A DNA stretch of 64,000 bases, taken from contig NZ_NRRV01000002.1 in NCBI RefSeq assembly GCF_016583825.1, forward strand, positions 62,001 to 126,000, written 5' to 3'. Shown piece after piece: positions 17,311 through 27,700 of the stretch; position 1 is the stretch's first letter, and the number at the start of each line of letters is the position of its first letter. A model generated the notes under the pieces. It ran no database searches. It was not told the DNA's origin and saw only the letters and a list, made by a program, of their open reading frames with translations. The position numbers and the translations under genes are program-made. This stretch comes from Thiohalocapsa halophila (GTDB lineage Bacteria; Pseudomonadota; Gammaproteobacteria; Chromatiales; Chromatiaceae).

Positions 17311-17787
17311 GTGCTGAGCTGGCTGTTGATCGGCATCGTCCTGCTCCTGGCGGCTGCCGCACTGGCTTGGCTGATCCGCGGCCTGGAGCCGCCCGACGTG
17401 AAGCTCACCGCCGTGCGCCCCGATCAGCTCAGCGCCGGCGAGCAGCGCCTGCGCGTGGGTCTGCGGGTGCAGAACCCGAATCCCATCCCCCTGCCCGTCT
17501 TCGCTATGACCTACAGGCTCTGGCTGGAAGAGCAGCACATCGCCGCCGGCGACGCCGACCTGCGGCGGCGAGTGCCGGCGCGGGGCGAAGCAGACATGGA
17601 AGTCATGGTCAGCGGTGACGCCCGTCACCTGGCGCGCACGCTGCCGAAGCTCGCGCTGACGCCGCAGCCCTGGCGCTACCGTCTGGAGGGCAAGGTGGCG
17701 GTGCTGCCGAAGCTGCGCGTGGGTTATCGGCACGTCGGCACAATCGACCTCAAGGGTATGCTGCGCCTCGCCGCCTCGCTGCGCTGA
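17311..17787 (+). CDS. LEA type 2 / WHy-domain family protein
   Basis: 158 aa. One N-terminal membrane helix (LLIGIVLLLAAAALAWLI) is followed by a beta-rich domain with 'GLRVQNPNPIPLPV', the NPN-containing core of the WHy/LEA2 fold. Such proteins are periplasm-facing and linked to desiccation or envelope stress, but their biochemistry is undefined. The start is a GTG with GAGAGGA upstream; the nearby ATG at 17303 reads into a stop after four codons. No lipobox cysteine is seen. Confidence 0.65.
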   Translation: MLSWLLIGIVLLLAAAALAWLIRGLEPPDVKLTAVRPDQLSAGEQRLRVGLRVQNPNPIPLPVFAMTYRLWLEEQHIAAGDADLRRRVPARGEADMEVMVSGDARHLARTLPKLALTPQPWRYRLEGKVAVLPKLRVGYRHVGTIDLKGMLRLAASLR

Positions 17788-17994
17788 TGCGGATGAGCAC
17801 CGGCAACCGATTTCCTAGCTCAGGAAGCAGCGCTTCGCCTGCGCAGGCCTCGGGCCCGCCCCGATCTTTGGATACTGGTCAACCGATGACGGCTAAACGC
17901 TAGCTCCCGCCGTCCGGGATGGTTAGAATTCACAGACAATCGTCGCCGTGCCGATCCCGCAGCGCCAGGCCCACCGCCCTTCAGCGCCAGCCCC

Positions 17995-18414
17995 ATGTCC
18001 ACCCCCAACGCCAGCGCTTCGCCCGAGCCGGGCCCGGAGCCACGCCGCCTCGTCAACGCTTGGGTGGCTGAGCAAGTCGGCCGCCTGGATTCCGCCGAGG
18101 CGAGCGCCTTGAACGCGGAATGGCCGCAATGGCGGGCACAGGCGGCGCAGCTCATCGCCGAAGGCCTGCTGGCTTATGTGGTTCTGGAAATGGTCGCACC
18201 GGACCTCGCCATCGCTCAGGCGCAGGCTCAGGCCAGGGGCAGCCACGCCAACGGCACCGACGGCCACGCCCATGGGCACACCGACGACGCCGCCCTCACC
18301 GAGCGGCTCGTCGCCCACCTACAGGATTTCATCGACTACCGCGACGAAGTGACCGATCGCGGTGGTCTGCCCACCAGTGAGCCGTGCCCGCACGGCCACG
18401 ACCATCACCACTAG
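17995..18414 (+). CDS. Conserved-looking hypothetical protein with His-rich tail
   Basis: 139 aa, family not recognised. The N-terminal two thirds are Ala-rich and helical ('LVNAWVAEQVGRLDSAEASAL'). There is a His cluster in the middle (DGHAHGHTDD), and the last residues are CPHGHDHHH. The clustered Cys/His residues suggest metal binding or metal storage, which is inference only. The S1-domain gene begins 67 bp downstream on the same strand, so the two could be co-transcribed. Confidence 0.55.
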   Translation: MSTPNASASPEPGPEPRRLVNAWVAEQVGRLDSAEASALNAEWPQWRAQAAQLIAEGLLAYVVLEMVAPDLAIAQAQAQARGSHANGTDGHAHGHTDDAALTERLVAHLQDFIDYRDEVTDRGGLPTSEPCPHGHDHHH

Positions 18415-18481
18415 CGCAACTGCCGACAATCAACCGGCGCGCCGTAGAGACCAGCCCGGCCCCCCAGACAGGCCAAGAGAG

Positions 18482-19720
18482 ATGACAGACGAGAGTGAGT
18501 TCGAGGCCCTGTTACGGGAGCTGGAGAAAACCGAGCAGGCCGTCGCCGAACGGCCCAAGCCCGGCGACCGAGTCAAGGGCCAGGTGATCGCCATCGGCGA
18601 AGAGCAGGTCTTCGTGGACCTCGGCGGCAAGGCCGAGGGCGCCATAGACATCGGTAACCTCAAGGACAAGGAAGGCAACCTTAGCGTCGCCGTCGGCGAC
18701 GAGCTGGAGGCCACGGTGGCCGCGGTCGATGCCGACACCGGCGCCGTCAGCCTCGGCGGCAAGCACGGCAAGCAACTGCACGGCGCCGAGGAGCTGGAGG
18801 CGGCCTACCAGCAGGGCCTGCCGGTCGAGGGCAGTATCACCGGCACCACCAAGGGCGGGCTCGAGGTGCGCATCGCCGGCCACCGGGCCTTCTGCCCGGC
18901 CTCCCAGGCGGACATCCGCTTCGTCGAGGACCTGTCCAGCATGGTCGGGCAGCACCACGCCTTTCGCATCACCAAGCTCGAGGCCGGCAAACGCCTGAAC
19001 CTGGTGGTCTCCCGCCGCGCGCTGCTGGAAGCCGAGCGCGCCGCCCAGGCAGAGGCCCTCAAGGAGCAGCTGCAAGAGGGCGCGGTGCTCAACGGCAAAG
19101 TCGTGGGCCTCAAGGACTTCGGTGCCTTCGTGGATCTGGGCGGCGTCGAGGGCATGGTGCATATCAGCGAGATGTCGCTGACGCGCATCCGCCACCCGGA
19201 AGAAGTGCTGAGCCTGGGCCAGGACGTGGAAGTCCAGGTGCTGCGCATCGAGGACACCGGTAACCCCAAGCGCCCGCAGAAGATCGCGCTGTCCATCCGC
19301 GCGTTGGCCAAAGACCCTTGGTCCGACGTCACCGCCCGCTATGCCCCCGGGAGCCGGGTCGACGGACGCGTCACCCGCACCCAGCCCTTTGGCGCCTTCG
19401 TGGAGCTGGAGCCGGGCCTCGAGGGCATGATCCACATCTCCGAGCTCGGCGCCGGCCGCCGCCTAAACCATCCGGACGAGGTGCTGAGCACCGGCCAGGA
19501 AGTGACCGCCACCGTGCTCAAGGTCGAGCCCGAGCGCAAGCGCATCGGCCTTTCCCTCGCTGAAGACACAAACGCCTCACAGGCCCGGGACGATTACGGC
19601 CAGGAGCGCCGAGGCAAGCCCGGCGGCGGCCGCGGGCGTCGCGACGAAGCCCCGGAGCCCGACGATCGCATGGGCACCTTCGGCGATCTGCTGAAGGAGC
19701 AGATGGGGCGGGATGAGTGA
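18482..19720 (+). CDS. S1 RNA-binding domain protein (four S1 repeats)
   Basis: 412 aa with four consecutive OB-fold S1 motifs. The third and fourth show the textbook core (GKVVGLKDFGAFVDLGGVEG; GRVTRTQPFGAFVELEPGLEG, each followed by HISE). The first two are more diverged. The tail is basic/Gly-rich (GKPGGGRGRR) and ends with a short 'GDLLKEQMG' helix. It resembles ribosomal protein S1 without the 30S-anchoring N-terminus, so a cytoplasmic RNA-binding or translation-associated role is likely. The ATG at 18482 was preferred over frames open upstream because it begins the acidic MTDESEFEALL helix typical of these proteins. Confidence 0.85.
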   Translation: MTDESEFEALLRELEKTEQAVAERPKPGDRVKGQVIAIGEEQVFVDLGGKAEGAIDIGNLKDKEGNLSVAVGDELEATVAAVDADTGAVSLGGKHGKQLHGAEELEAAYQQGLPVEGSITGTTKGGLEVRIAGHRAFCPASQADIRFVEDLSSMVGQHHAFRITKLEAGKRLNLVVSRRALLEAERAAQAEALKEQLQEGAVLNGKVVGLKDFGAFVDLGGVEGMVHISEMSLTRIRHPEEVLSLGQDVEVQVLRIEDTGNPKRPQKIALSIRALAKDPWSDVTARYAPGSRVDGRVTRTQPFGAFVELEPGLEGMIHISELGAGRRLNHPDEVLSTGQEVTATVLKVEPERKRIGLSLAEDTNASQARDDYGQERRGKPGGGRGRRDEAPEPDDRMGTFGDLLKEQMGRDE

Positions 19721-19724
19721 TCGC

Positions 19725-19759
19725 GAAGTTTGAATGAAGCTGGAAGGGTGAAGTTTGAA
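19725..19759 (+). repeat. Heptanucleotide array B, directly after the S1 gene stop
   Basis: GAA recurs at 19725, 19732, 19736, 19743, 19750 and 19757: period 7 with one 4-bp slip. The array starts four bases after the stop codon. The segment GGGTGAAGTTTGAA is identical to part of array D read on its sense strand. The remaining bases to 20088 (about 330) contain no gene I can support. Confidence 0.65.
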
Positions 19760-20088
19760 ATGAGCAGAAGCCGCAGCCGCGTCGGCTGGTAGCTGACCGC
19801 CTGCGCTTGTTGACGCTTCGGCCCGTGCCGTGCAGATAGCGCCCCGGGGAGTGCCGTCCCAGCGCGAGCGGGATGCCGCTGGCTGGCACGGCCCGAAGCC
19901 TACCGAGCAAGCCTCCCGCCTCGCCTTCCACCTGCCGGTCGCGACGGCGACGCCGCTCCCACAGCGCAACAACCGCGCCGGGCGCCGGCACCGCCCAAGA
20001 CCGCGGAAGCTGATCAATGCCAATGCCCGAGCGACGGTCTGCGGCGCACAATGGCGGATCGACACAACTCGGAGCGGAGACGAGCACC

Positions 20089-21087
20089 ATGGCGGAGACG
20101 AAGGCCGAAGACAAAGCCCCCTGGATTACCTACCGGCCGGAGCTCAAGGTGCTCGATTGCACCGTGCGCGACGGCGGGCTGGTGAACGGCCACCGCTTCA
20201 GCGACGACTTCGTGCGGGCCGTCTATGAGGCCTGTGTTGCCGCCGGCATCGACGCCATGGAGATCGGCTACAAGAATTCGAAAAAGACCTTCCCGGTCGA
20301 GAAGTTCGGCCCTTGGCGCCACTGCGACGAGGCAGACTTGCAGCGCGTGGTGGGCGACCACGACGCCGAGCGCACCGGTCTCAAGCTCGCCGCCATGGCC
20401 GATGCCGGCAAGTCGGACTGGCAGACGGACCTCGTCCCCGCCGGCGACAGCCCGCTCAGCATGATCCGCGTGGCCTTCTATGCCCATCAACTGTCGGAGG
20501 CCGTGGCCATGATCCGCCATGCCGCGGAGCTGGGCTACGAAACCACGGCCAACCTGATGGCCGTGTCGAACATCACCGACGACGAGATCGATACCGTGCT
20601 CGCCGGCATCGCCGAGACGCCGGCCAGCACCATGGTCATCGTCGACAGCTTCGGCCACCTCTACCGCGAGCAGGTGGATAAGCTCTATCGCCGGTACTCG
20701 GAGGCGCTGGCGGGCACGGGCAAGGACATCGGCATCCATGCGCACAACAACATGCAGCTCGCCTTCGCCAACACCATCGAGGCCATCATCCTCGGCTGCA
20801 ACCGCGTGGACGCCACCATGCTCGGCTTCGGCCGCGGCGCCGGCAATTGCCACACCGAGCTGCTGCTCGGCTTCCTGCGCAACCCCAAATTCGACCTGCG
20901 CCCGGTGATCGAGGTCATCCAGAGCCACCTGGTGCCACTGCGCCAGGACATCGAATGGGGGCCGCTCTTGCCTTACAACATTACCGGCCAGCTGAACCAA
21001 CACCCGCGCGCCGCCATCGAATGGCGCGAGGGTCCGCAGCGGGACGACTTCGTCGCCTTCTACGACAAGGTGGTCTCCGAGATCTGA
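20089..21087 (+). CDS. DRE-TIM/HMGL-type aldolase-domain protein
   Basis: 332 aa TIM-barrel of the HMG-CoA lyase/4-hydroxy-2-oxovalerate aldolase group. The metal/catalytic motif DCTVRDGG lies at residues 23-30 and the metal-binding HAHNN near 216, followed by the Gly-rich 'GFGRGAGN' loop. No acetaldehyde dehydrogenase partner is adjacent, so the classical meta-cleavage role is unlikely. Substrate unknown. Start at 20089 has GGAG nine bases upstream and begins just ahead of the conserved LDCTVRDGG strand. Convergent with the DUF2333 gene, 8 bp apart. Confidence 0.75.
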   Translation: MAETKAEDKAPWITYRPELKVLDCTVRDGGLVNGHRFSDDFVRAVYEACVAAGIDAMEIGYKNSKKTFPVEKFGPWRHCDEADLQRVVGDHDAERTGLKLAAMADAGKSDWQTDLVPAGDSPLSMIRVAFYAHQLSEAVAMIRHAAELGYETTANLMAVSNITDDEIDTVLAGIAETPASTMVIVDSFGHLYREQVDKLYRRYSEALAGTGKDIGIHAHNNMQLAFANTIEAIILGCNRVDATMLGFGRGAGNCHTELLLGFLRNPKFDLRPVIEVIQSHLVPLRQDIEWGPLLPYNITGQLNQHPRAAIEWREGPQRDDFVAFYDKVVSEI

Positions 21088-21095
21088 CCGCGGCC

Positions 21096-22163
21096 TCAGC
21101 CCTGCTCCAGTAGCAGCCCCAAGTCGATCACCGCGGCGTTCACGCGCGCCACATAGGACGCCGCCACCATGGAATGGTTGGCGAGCAGGCCGAAGCCGCC
21201 GCCGTTCAGCACCACCGGGCTGCGCATGGGCTTGATGGCGCCTTCGAGGTCGTGGACGATCCGGCGTATCTGCATGTCCGCGTTCTTGTCCGCCAGCACA
21301 TGGGCGAAATCCCGCTCGATGCCGCGCAGCACGTGCAAAAAGGCCCAGCTGTAGCCGCGGGCGCAGAAGAAGACGTCGTCGACGCGTGCGGGATCGTAGA
21401 CCGCGCTGCCGGCGGGGTCCAGCGGCATGCCGGACGCCGGCAGCGCGTCGTCGGCGATGTGTCCGGCGATGGGGTCCAAGTCCAGTGTCGCGCCGGCGGC
21501 GGCCCCCAGGCGCACGCCGAAATTTCCGAGACGCTTCTCGACCAGCCCCAGATAGTCGGCGAGGTTATCCGCCCGCGGGTAGAAGCGTGCCTGCCCCTTG
21601 GCCAGATCGCCGAGATAGGCCCGCAGGGCCGCAATGCCCTCGGCGTAGGCATCTTCCGCCGCCGGCAGCACCCAGGCCTTGGGGTCCATAGCCAGCTTCA
21701 TGTCCGCGCGCTTCACGTCCAAGTTCTCCACCGACTGGGTCTGCGCGCGGGTGAAATCGTCGCGCAGCGCCTGTACGGCATCCCGTAGCGCCATCACCAC
21801 ACCGCACTCCCAGCTCGGGCAGTTGTCCATGATGGCGCCGGGCGGCAGGCGATCATTGTGCAGAAAGCCGCCCGGCTTGTTCAGCAGCGTGTCGCCGATC
21901 CCGATGATGGCGGCCGTGGTCGCCACCCCCGCCGGGGTCTCGCTGCCGCCGGCCGCGGCGACCTCCGCCTGCGCCCGCTCGACCACGTCGAACACCGGCG
22001 GTTGCCGGCCCCAGTAAAGCATCAGCGCCAGGTTCAGCAGCAATAGGGCCAACAGCGCCCCAAGTACCCAGCGCAGTGCCCGGGCCGGGCCGGCCCGTCG
22101 CCGCCCGCTGCGCGCCGCGGCTCGGGCGGTCACCGCCAGCGGCTGTGTCGAGAAATCGTTCAT
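21096..22163 (-). CDS. DUF2333 family membrane-anchored protein
   Basis: 355 aa. After a short basic cytoplasmic N-terminus comes one membrane helix (ALRWVLGALLALLLLNLALML). A large soluble domain follows with 'NKPGGFLHNDRLPPGAIMDNCPSWE', which I recognise as DUF2333. Function unknown. The start at 22163 has a GGAGG Shine-Dalgarno with 7-nt spacing; the frame is open 54 bp further upstream but without such a site. Divergent from the SLAC1-like channel gene, with an operator-like palindrome between them. Confidence 0.8.
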   Translation of the reverse strand: MNDFSTQPLAVTARAAARSGRRRAGPARALRWVLGALLALLLLNLALMLYWGRQPPVFDVVERAQAEVAAAGGSETPAGVATTAAIIGIGDTLLNKPGGFLHNDRLPPGAIMDNCPSWECGVVMALRDAVQALRDDFTRAQTQSVENLDVKRADMKLAMDPKAWVLPAAEDAYAEGIAALRAYLGDLAKGQARFYPRADNLADYLGLVEKRLGNFGVRLGAAAGATLDLDPIAGHIADDALPASGMPLDPAGSAVYDPARVDDVFFCARGYSWAFLHVLRGIERDFAHVLADKNADMQIRRIVHDLEGAIKPMRSPVVLNGGGFGLLANHSMVAASYVARVNAAVIDLGLLLEQG

Positions 22164-22247
22164 GGTCCTGCCTCCAGAGGTTTTGGCCGGCGGCGCGCGG
22201 ACATCGACTGGTGCCAAAGCGCCGGGTGTGACCCTATCGGCAAGTAC

Positions 22248-22263
22248 ATTAGCGTTTTCTAAT
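22248..22263. promoter_or_regulatory. Operator-like palindrome ATTAG-N6-CTAAT, copy 2
   Basis: ATTAGCGTTTTCTAAT, with half sites identical to copy 1 at 16933-16948 and the same TTTT in the spacer. It lies in the divergent region between DUF2333 (85 bp upstream of its ATG) and the SLAC1 gene (222 bp upstream). Suggests one regulator acting on both loci. The rest of this 320-bp gap shows no gene. Confidence 0.5.
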
Positions 22264-22484
22264 TTCTAAGGAATTGCGGATCGGCAATCCCCGGTTGAGA
22301 CCATGGATCAGGCCCGGCATATCGCCGGGAGATCCGCGGCTCACCGGTCTTAACCCAGTGCTTCGCTCCGAGATTTGTCAATGCGATGCCCCGGTGCGCT
22401 GCCTAGACTGCTAGACATCCCTTGGCGCCCGCCGCGACGCAACCGGCCAGACGGCGCCTCGCAGAACCGATTCTTGGAGGCACC

Positions 22485-23531
22485 ATGTCGACAGACGCTA
22501 CCAGCCCGGCGGCGCCCGCCGGCGCCGCACCGCCCAACCCGGCGGCGCCCACCCGCGCCGCACCGCCCAACCTAGAGATGCCCGGCAGTCGCCTGGAGCA
22601 CTTCCCTGCCGCCTTCTTCGCCATGGTCATGGGCCTCGCCGGCCTCACCATCGGCTGGGAGAAGGCGCAGTCGGTGCTGGGCCAGCACTTCCCCTTCGTA
22701 CCCTGGCTCATCGGCGGCGTCAGCGTGCTCTTCGTCGCCCTCGCCGGCGTCTATGTCGCCAAGACGATCCGTTATCCGGCCGCCGTGCGCGCGGAGGTCC
22801 AGCACCCGGTGCGCATCCACTTCATGCCCACCATGGCCATCAGCCTGCTGTTGCTGGCCATCGTCTATTTGCACACAGCGCCGGAGGCGAGCCGCTGGCT
22901 GTGGATTGCCGGCTCGGCACTACAGCTCGGCTTCACGCTGTTCGTGTTCAACGCTTGGATGCACCACGAGCACTTTCAGGTCCAGCATATGAACCCGGCC
23001 TGGTTCATTCCGGCCGTGGGCAATGTGCTGGTGCCGGTGGCAGGGGTGCCGCTCGGCTACGACCTGGTGTCCTGGTTCTTCTTCAGCGTCGGCATTCTGC
23101 TCTGGCCGGTGCTGCTGACCATCGTCTTCTACCGGGTGCTCTTCCACCAGGCCCTGCCCGAGCGGCTGGTGCCGACGCTGTTCATCCTGGTGGCACCGCC
23201 GGCGGTGGGCTTCATCGCCTATGTTCGCCTCACCGGCGGCTTGGATGTCTTCGCGCAGATCCTGTATTTCTCGGCGCTCTTCTTCACCGTGGTGCTGGCC
23301 ACGCAGGCGACGCGCTTCCTGCGCATACGCTTCTACCTGTCGTGGTGGGCCTACTCCTTTCCGCTGGCGGCCATCGCCATCGCCAGTATGCTGATGGCTG
23401 AGCAGACGGGCCGGATCGGCTTCCTGTATCTCGGCTTCGGGCTGCTGACCATGTTGTCCGGCATCGTCGTGCTGCTGCTGGTGCAGACCGCACGCGCCGT
23501 CTACGAGCGCGGCATCTGCCTGCCGGAGTGA
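22485..23531 (+). CDS. SLAC1/TehA-family (TDT) anion channel or exporter
   Basis: 348 aa with a 30-residue Pro/Ala-rich cytoplasmic N-terminus containing a duplicated 'GAAPPNPAAP/RAAPPN' unit, then about ten membrane helices. 'LEHFPAAFFAMVMGLAGLTIGW' and 'WMHHEHFQVQHMNPAWFIPAVGN' are strong TehA/SLAC1 signatures. Relatives move anions such as tellurite, malate or sulfite. In a sulfur bacterium sulfite export is plausible but not shown. GGAGG lies 4 nt before the ATG. Confidence 0.85.
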   Translation: MSTDATSPAAPAGAAPPNPAAPTRAAPPNLEMPGSRLEHFPAAFFAMVMGLAGLTIGWEKAQSVLGQHFPFVPWLIGGVSVLFVALAGVYVAKTIRYPAAVRAEVQHPVRIHFMPTMAISLLLLAIVYLHTAPEASRWLWIAGSALQLGFTLFVFNAWMHHEHFQVQHMNPAWFIPAVGNVLVPVAGVPLGYDLVSWFFFSVGILLWPVLLTIVFYRVLFHQALPERLVPTLFILVAPPAVGFIAYVRLTGGLDVFAQILYFSALFFTVVLATQATRFLRIRFYLSWWAYSFPLAAIAIASMLMAEQTGRIGFLYLGFGLLTMLSGIVVLLLVQTARAVYERGICLPE

Positions 23532-23619
23532 GCCGCGCGCCGGCGCGCCGGCTGATCTTCAGCATCGGACCCGCCGCAGCCGTCACGCCAGCCAACACTC
23601 AGCACGGAGACAGAAAGCC

Positions 23620-24621
23620 ATGAATCACCCCAGCCCGACACCGGCCACCGTCAAACCGAGCCGAGCGCTGCTGCGCAACGGCATCGTGCTCGGTGTGCTC
23701 GCCGCGCTCTTCGCCGGCGGCCTCTTCCTCCTCTACAGCCTCACCGACGGTGAGCGGGTGCCGCTGGCACAGCAGCGCGCATCCGCTGGCCAAAGCCCGT
23801 CAAAGCCAGAGCCCCCCTCGGCGCCACCAGCAGAGCCCGCGGACCCGCCACCGGAGACGGCGGCAGAGACAGCGCTCACGGCGCCGGCATCGCCGCAGGC
23901 GCCCGACGCAGGGCCGGCACAAGCGCCGGCCCCGACGCCGGCGGCTGCGGCTGCGTCGACAGCTCAGCCCGAGCCCGCCGCCGAGCTCGCCCGCGCAGGC
24001 GATGTCGAGGCACTGCAAGCGCGCGTCGAGGCCCTGGAATCCGAGCTGGAGACGGCCCGCGAGCGGCTCGACACCCTCGCCACGCGCACGAGCGCCTTCG
24101 CCGACGCGACGGACCGCATCGAGGCGCTGGAGACGGACGTCGCCGCCGCCCGGGCAGCCGCGGATGCCGCCGCCGAGCAGGCCGCCGACGTCGCCCAACG
24201 CTACGGCAGCCTGACGGCGGACTATGCTCGGCTCGGTGCCCGCTTTACTCCGGCCGGCGTGCTGATCCGCCTGGACGAGGCGGCGCTCGCCTTCGCCCCC
24301 GGCACCGCCGAGCTGCCGGCTTCCGCCGAATCCGAGCTTGCCGAGATCGCGGCCTTCCTCAAGCGGCATCCGGGGCAGCAGGTGGTGCTGCGCGGACACA
24401 CCGATGCCACCGGCGCCGCCGCGGCGAATCAGCAGCTGTCCGAAGAGCGGGCGGCGGCGGTGCGCGAGGCCCTGGTGGGTCTCGGCGTGAGCGCCGAGCG
24501 CCTGCGCATCGAAGGCGTCGGCGCCGCCGAGCCCATCGCCGACAACGCCAGCGCCGAGGGCCGCCGGCGCAATCGGCGGGTGGATATCCTGCTCCAGACG
24601 CCGGCGGACACCCCCGGCTGA
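23620..24621 (+). CDS. OmpA-family peptidoglycan-associated protein
   Basis: 333 aa. One N-terminal membrane helix (GIVLGVLAALFAGGLFLLYSL) anchors a long Pro/Ala-rich periplasmic linker (about residues 55-120), an Ala/Glu coiled coil (about 125-200) and a C-terminal OmpA domain. The peptidoglycan-binding motif reads VVLRGHTDATGAAAANQQLS with the closing 'NRRVDI'. It probably tethers the inner membrane to the cell wall. It follows the SLAC1 gene by 88 bp on the same strand. Confidence 0.85.
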   Translation: MNHPSPTPATVKPSRALLRNGIVLGVLAALFAGGLFLLYSLTDGERVPLAQQRASAGQSPSKPEPPSAPPAEPADPPPETAAETALTAPASPQAPDAGPAQAPAPTPAAAAASTAQPEPAAELARAGDVEALQARVEALESELETARERLDTLATRTSAFADATDRIEALETDVAAARAAADAAAEQAADVAQRYGSLTADYARLGARFTPAGVLIRLDEAALAFAPGTAELPASAESELAEIAAFLKRHPGQQVVLRGHTDATGAAAANQQLSEERAAAVREALVGLGVSAERLRIEGVGAAEPIADNASAEGRRRNRRVDILLQTPADTPG

Positions 24622-24768
24622 GCCCCTGCCCGCGGCGGCGTCATCTGGGCCCCGAGCCGGCGGGGCCTGGCCGCTCTGGTTGCGGCCGACGCGGACATAC
24701 CTGAGCGCGCGCGGGAGCTCGGCTCAACCGCGACGCCCATGGCCTTCACGGGGTGCGTGAGACCTCGT

Positions 24769-27700
24769 TTATTGCTGTGGACCAGGATTTAAGCCTGTAA
24801 CACCCATGGCTGTCTTGGTTCCACCCCCATGCCGCGTCACCCGTGGACGCATGCGGACCTTCACCACACCCTTGCTGAAGGCATCGTCCGAGGCCTTGCT
24901 TGACCAGACGTAGGCTTCACCCGCCTTCAGGTGGGCCATCTGCGACGGGGTCAGCCCGGCCAATGCGGCATTGGCCTTTTGGATATGCTTGAGCCAGGCC
25001 GGAGAATTGAACTTGTGCAGGATGACTTGGCTGGAGAGCTCGATCAGCGACACCGGCACCGAAGGCGGGTCCTGGCTGGCCACCAGAATGCTGGTCCCCT
25101 TGTGGCGCATCTCCCGAACGACTTCCACCAGCCCCGCGACGAGGTCCGGACTGTCGATGTACTTGTGGGCCTCGTCGAAGACCACGAGCTTGTTGAAGCT
25201 GCTGCCATCGTAGCGGGCGTCGGCAAACAGCTGCAGCAACACGACGAACAACCCCAGCGCCTCATCCTTCTCGATGAACTCATCGCGCAGGTCCACGATG
25301 ATCAGCCGGCCGGGGCGAATCAGCTCGGCAAGCCGCTCGCCGTCGTCGATATACTCGGCCGCCAGGTCCAGGCGCATGCGGGCCAGCTCCTTGAGATGAT
25401 CGGGCAGCCGTGACGCGTCGATGCCCGCCCGCAGGCCCTCCAGCGTGACCTCGTCGCGAATCGACTTCATGACCCGGTTCAGTTGCCGCAGATACGTCGC
25501 CTGGTTACCAACGGCGCCCATCAGGAAGCGCCAGTGAGCGGTTTGCAGCTCGGCGGCGGAGAACTTCAGCGGAAGTACCGTCAGTCCCGGATACTCCCCG
25601 CGCCGCTCTTCCAGCTTGTCGCTGGGCACGAGCAGCAGGACATCTTCCAGGGCGGCTGGCTCTGCACCATAACGCTCGCGTAGTCGCCCGAGCTGTTCGT
25701 TGTCATCGTTCGGGTCCACCATGGACGTAAATTCGGGCCGATAGTCCATGGTCGGGCTGTAATGGAAGATGACCGTTGCCAATGGTTGCACCAACCGGTT
25801 GATCCGCGGGATCACCAGCGATGCCATCTCAGCAGTCGTGCCCAGGCTGTAGCTCTTGCCGCCGCCCTGCACGCCGAACAGGCTGATGGTGTGGGTTTGG
25901 TTCAGGTCCAACGCCACCTTGCGGCTGTTGCACTCGCCGAGCAGGCCGTACTGCGGTGAGTCGCCGGTGACGCCCAGCATCACATCGTAGTCTGGCCCAT
26001 TGTCAGGATGCGCCGCTTCCTGCCTCGGTGATGACGTCCCAGCGACCTCGTCGATGTGGTTGGTCGGCGTCGCATGAGACTCCGCCGTCACATCCGGGTG
26101 GCCTTCGTCGAGCCTTGAGACGCACTCTCGATCGGCCGCAGGCGGATCATCATCCCTTCCCGCTGCATGCCGATGGGGTGCTTTCCCCTCGGAGCCATCA
26201 TCATCGGCAACCTTGGACGTCAGCGACCCGCTCGATTCGTCCGGACGGTACGCACGATCGGGTCCAGTACCCGCTTCCATGCGCTCCCACGATACGGTGC
26301 GATCCCGCATGCGGTTCATGAAAGCCGCATCGGTCAACGTCGGCACGGACGGTGCGCGCTCGCGACGCTCATCCAGCTCCGGGCCGCGCGGTGCACGCTC
26401 CGGCTCCGGAGCCGCCATCACCAAATCGCTCGGCGGCGCGATCGTCGTCTCGGGGGACGGCGCCGCCGCCTCCACCAGCTGGCGGATCAGATCCACGCCG
26501 ATGCGGTGGTACTCGACGCCCTGGTCCATCTCCGGGGCCTCGGTGCCAGGCTTTTCGAAGTCGAAGATCACGGCGCTCCGTGTGAACGCGAGCCGATAGC
26601 CATCCTCCAGCGTGCGCAGCAGGAACCGAGCCTCGTCGGCGGCGGCCGGTGCGATGATTCCATAGCGCTCGGAGCGATCGAGGTAGAGCTCAAGCAGTGC
26701 GGTCAACTCGCGTGTCTTCACCAGCCGATCCGGCCGGTCCGCCGGGGTGTGGTGCGGATCGAAGTGATGGGCCAGTACCATCTGGCTCTGTTCAATCTGC
26801 GCCGCGACGCTGGTCTTGAGCTGGTTGAAGGCAGCAAGGTCGCCGACTTGACTCCAGCACTTCACCTCCACCAGGCGGCAGGTGATCACGCGCGCCGCCG
26901 CGTCCAGGTCCACCAGCGCCAAGTCCGTCCGCTTGAAGCTGACCTCTTCCCCGAGCTCGTCCGCCTTCTGTTTCAGCGCCCGGTACAGGTCCAGGTGCGC
27001 GTCCAGCGGGATCACGATCTGGTTCTCGAATGCCCCCTGGTGCTCCAGATACATCCGCGACAGCGCCAGGCCGAGCGCCTCGGCCCGTTGTGTAGGCGCC
27101 GAAATCAGCTTCAGCGCCAGCCGTCCGGACAGCGAGCGCAACTGCTCCAGAATCGCCACCGCATGCCGCCCGTCGGCATCCAGCCGATAGTCCCGCAACA
27201 CCGGCCGCAACATCGCTTCCAGCTCCGTCACCGAGCGGGATGTGATCACCAGCTTGTGCCCCGAGAGCTCGAGCCCCGCCGGTGAATGGTCGATCAGATA
27301 GTCCGGCCGATTGACCATGCGCCCGTGGTCGAAGAACTCGATGCCCAGGTTCCGGTCAAGCGTCATCACCCAGTCGCTGACCTCGTGCACCTGATGCAGC
27401 AGTGCCCGCTCCTCCCCGCCGAGAGCGAGCGTCACGACCGGTCGCAGCGTCAGGCCGGTCTCCCCGGTCGCTACTGTCGCCGCCGCAGCGGAAAGACGCT
27501 CCGACAAGATTGCGAGCAGATCGGTCAGTTCCTCGGCGTCTACCAGCGGCAGCGCGGAGCCGTGCCGCGGCTGCCGATGCCAGGACACGTTTGTCGCGTC
27601 CTCTACGTACTCGACATGAAAATCCTGAATCAACCCGTGGAGCGGTGCGACCGCCTCTCGTGGGTCTACCCTGGCCGCACCCACCTCCTCCGCCGGGAAT

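Noticed and set aside
17099-17317. 72-codon gene upstream of the LEA2-like gene
   Set aside because: No ribosome site, no recognisable fold, and overlap with the next start; treated as doubtful.
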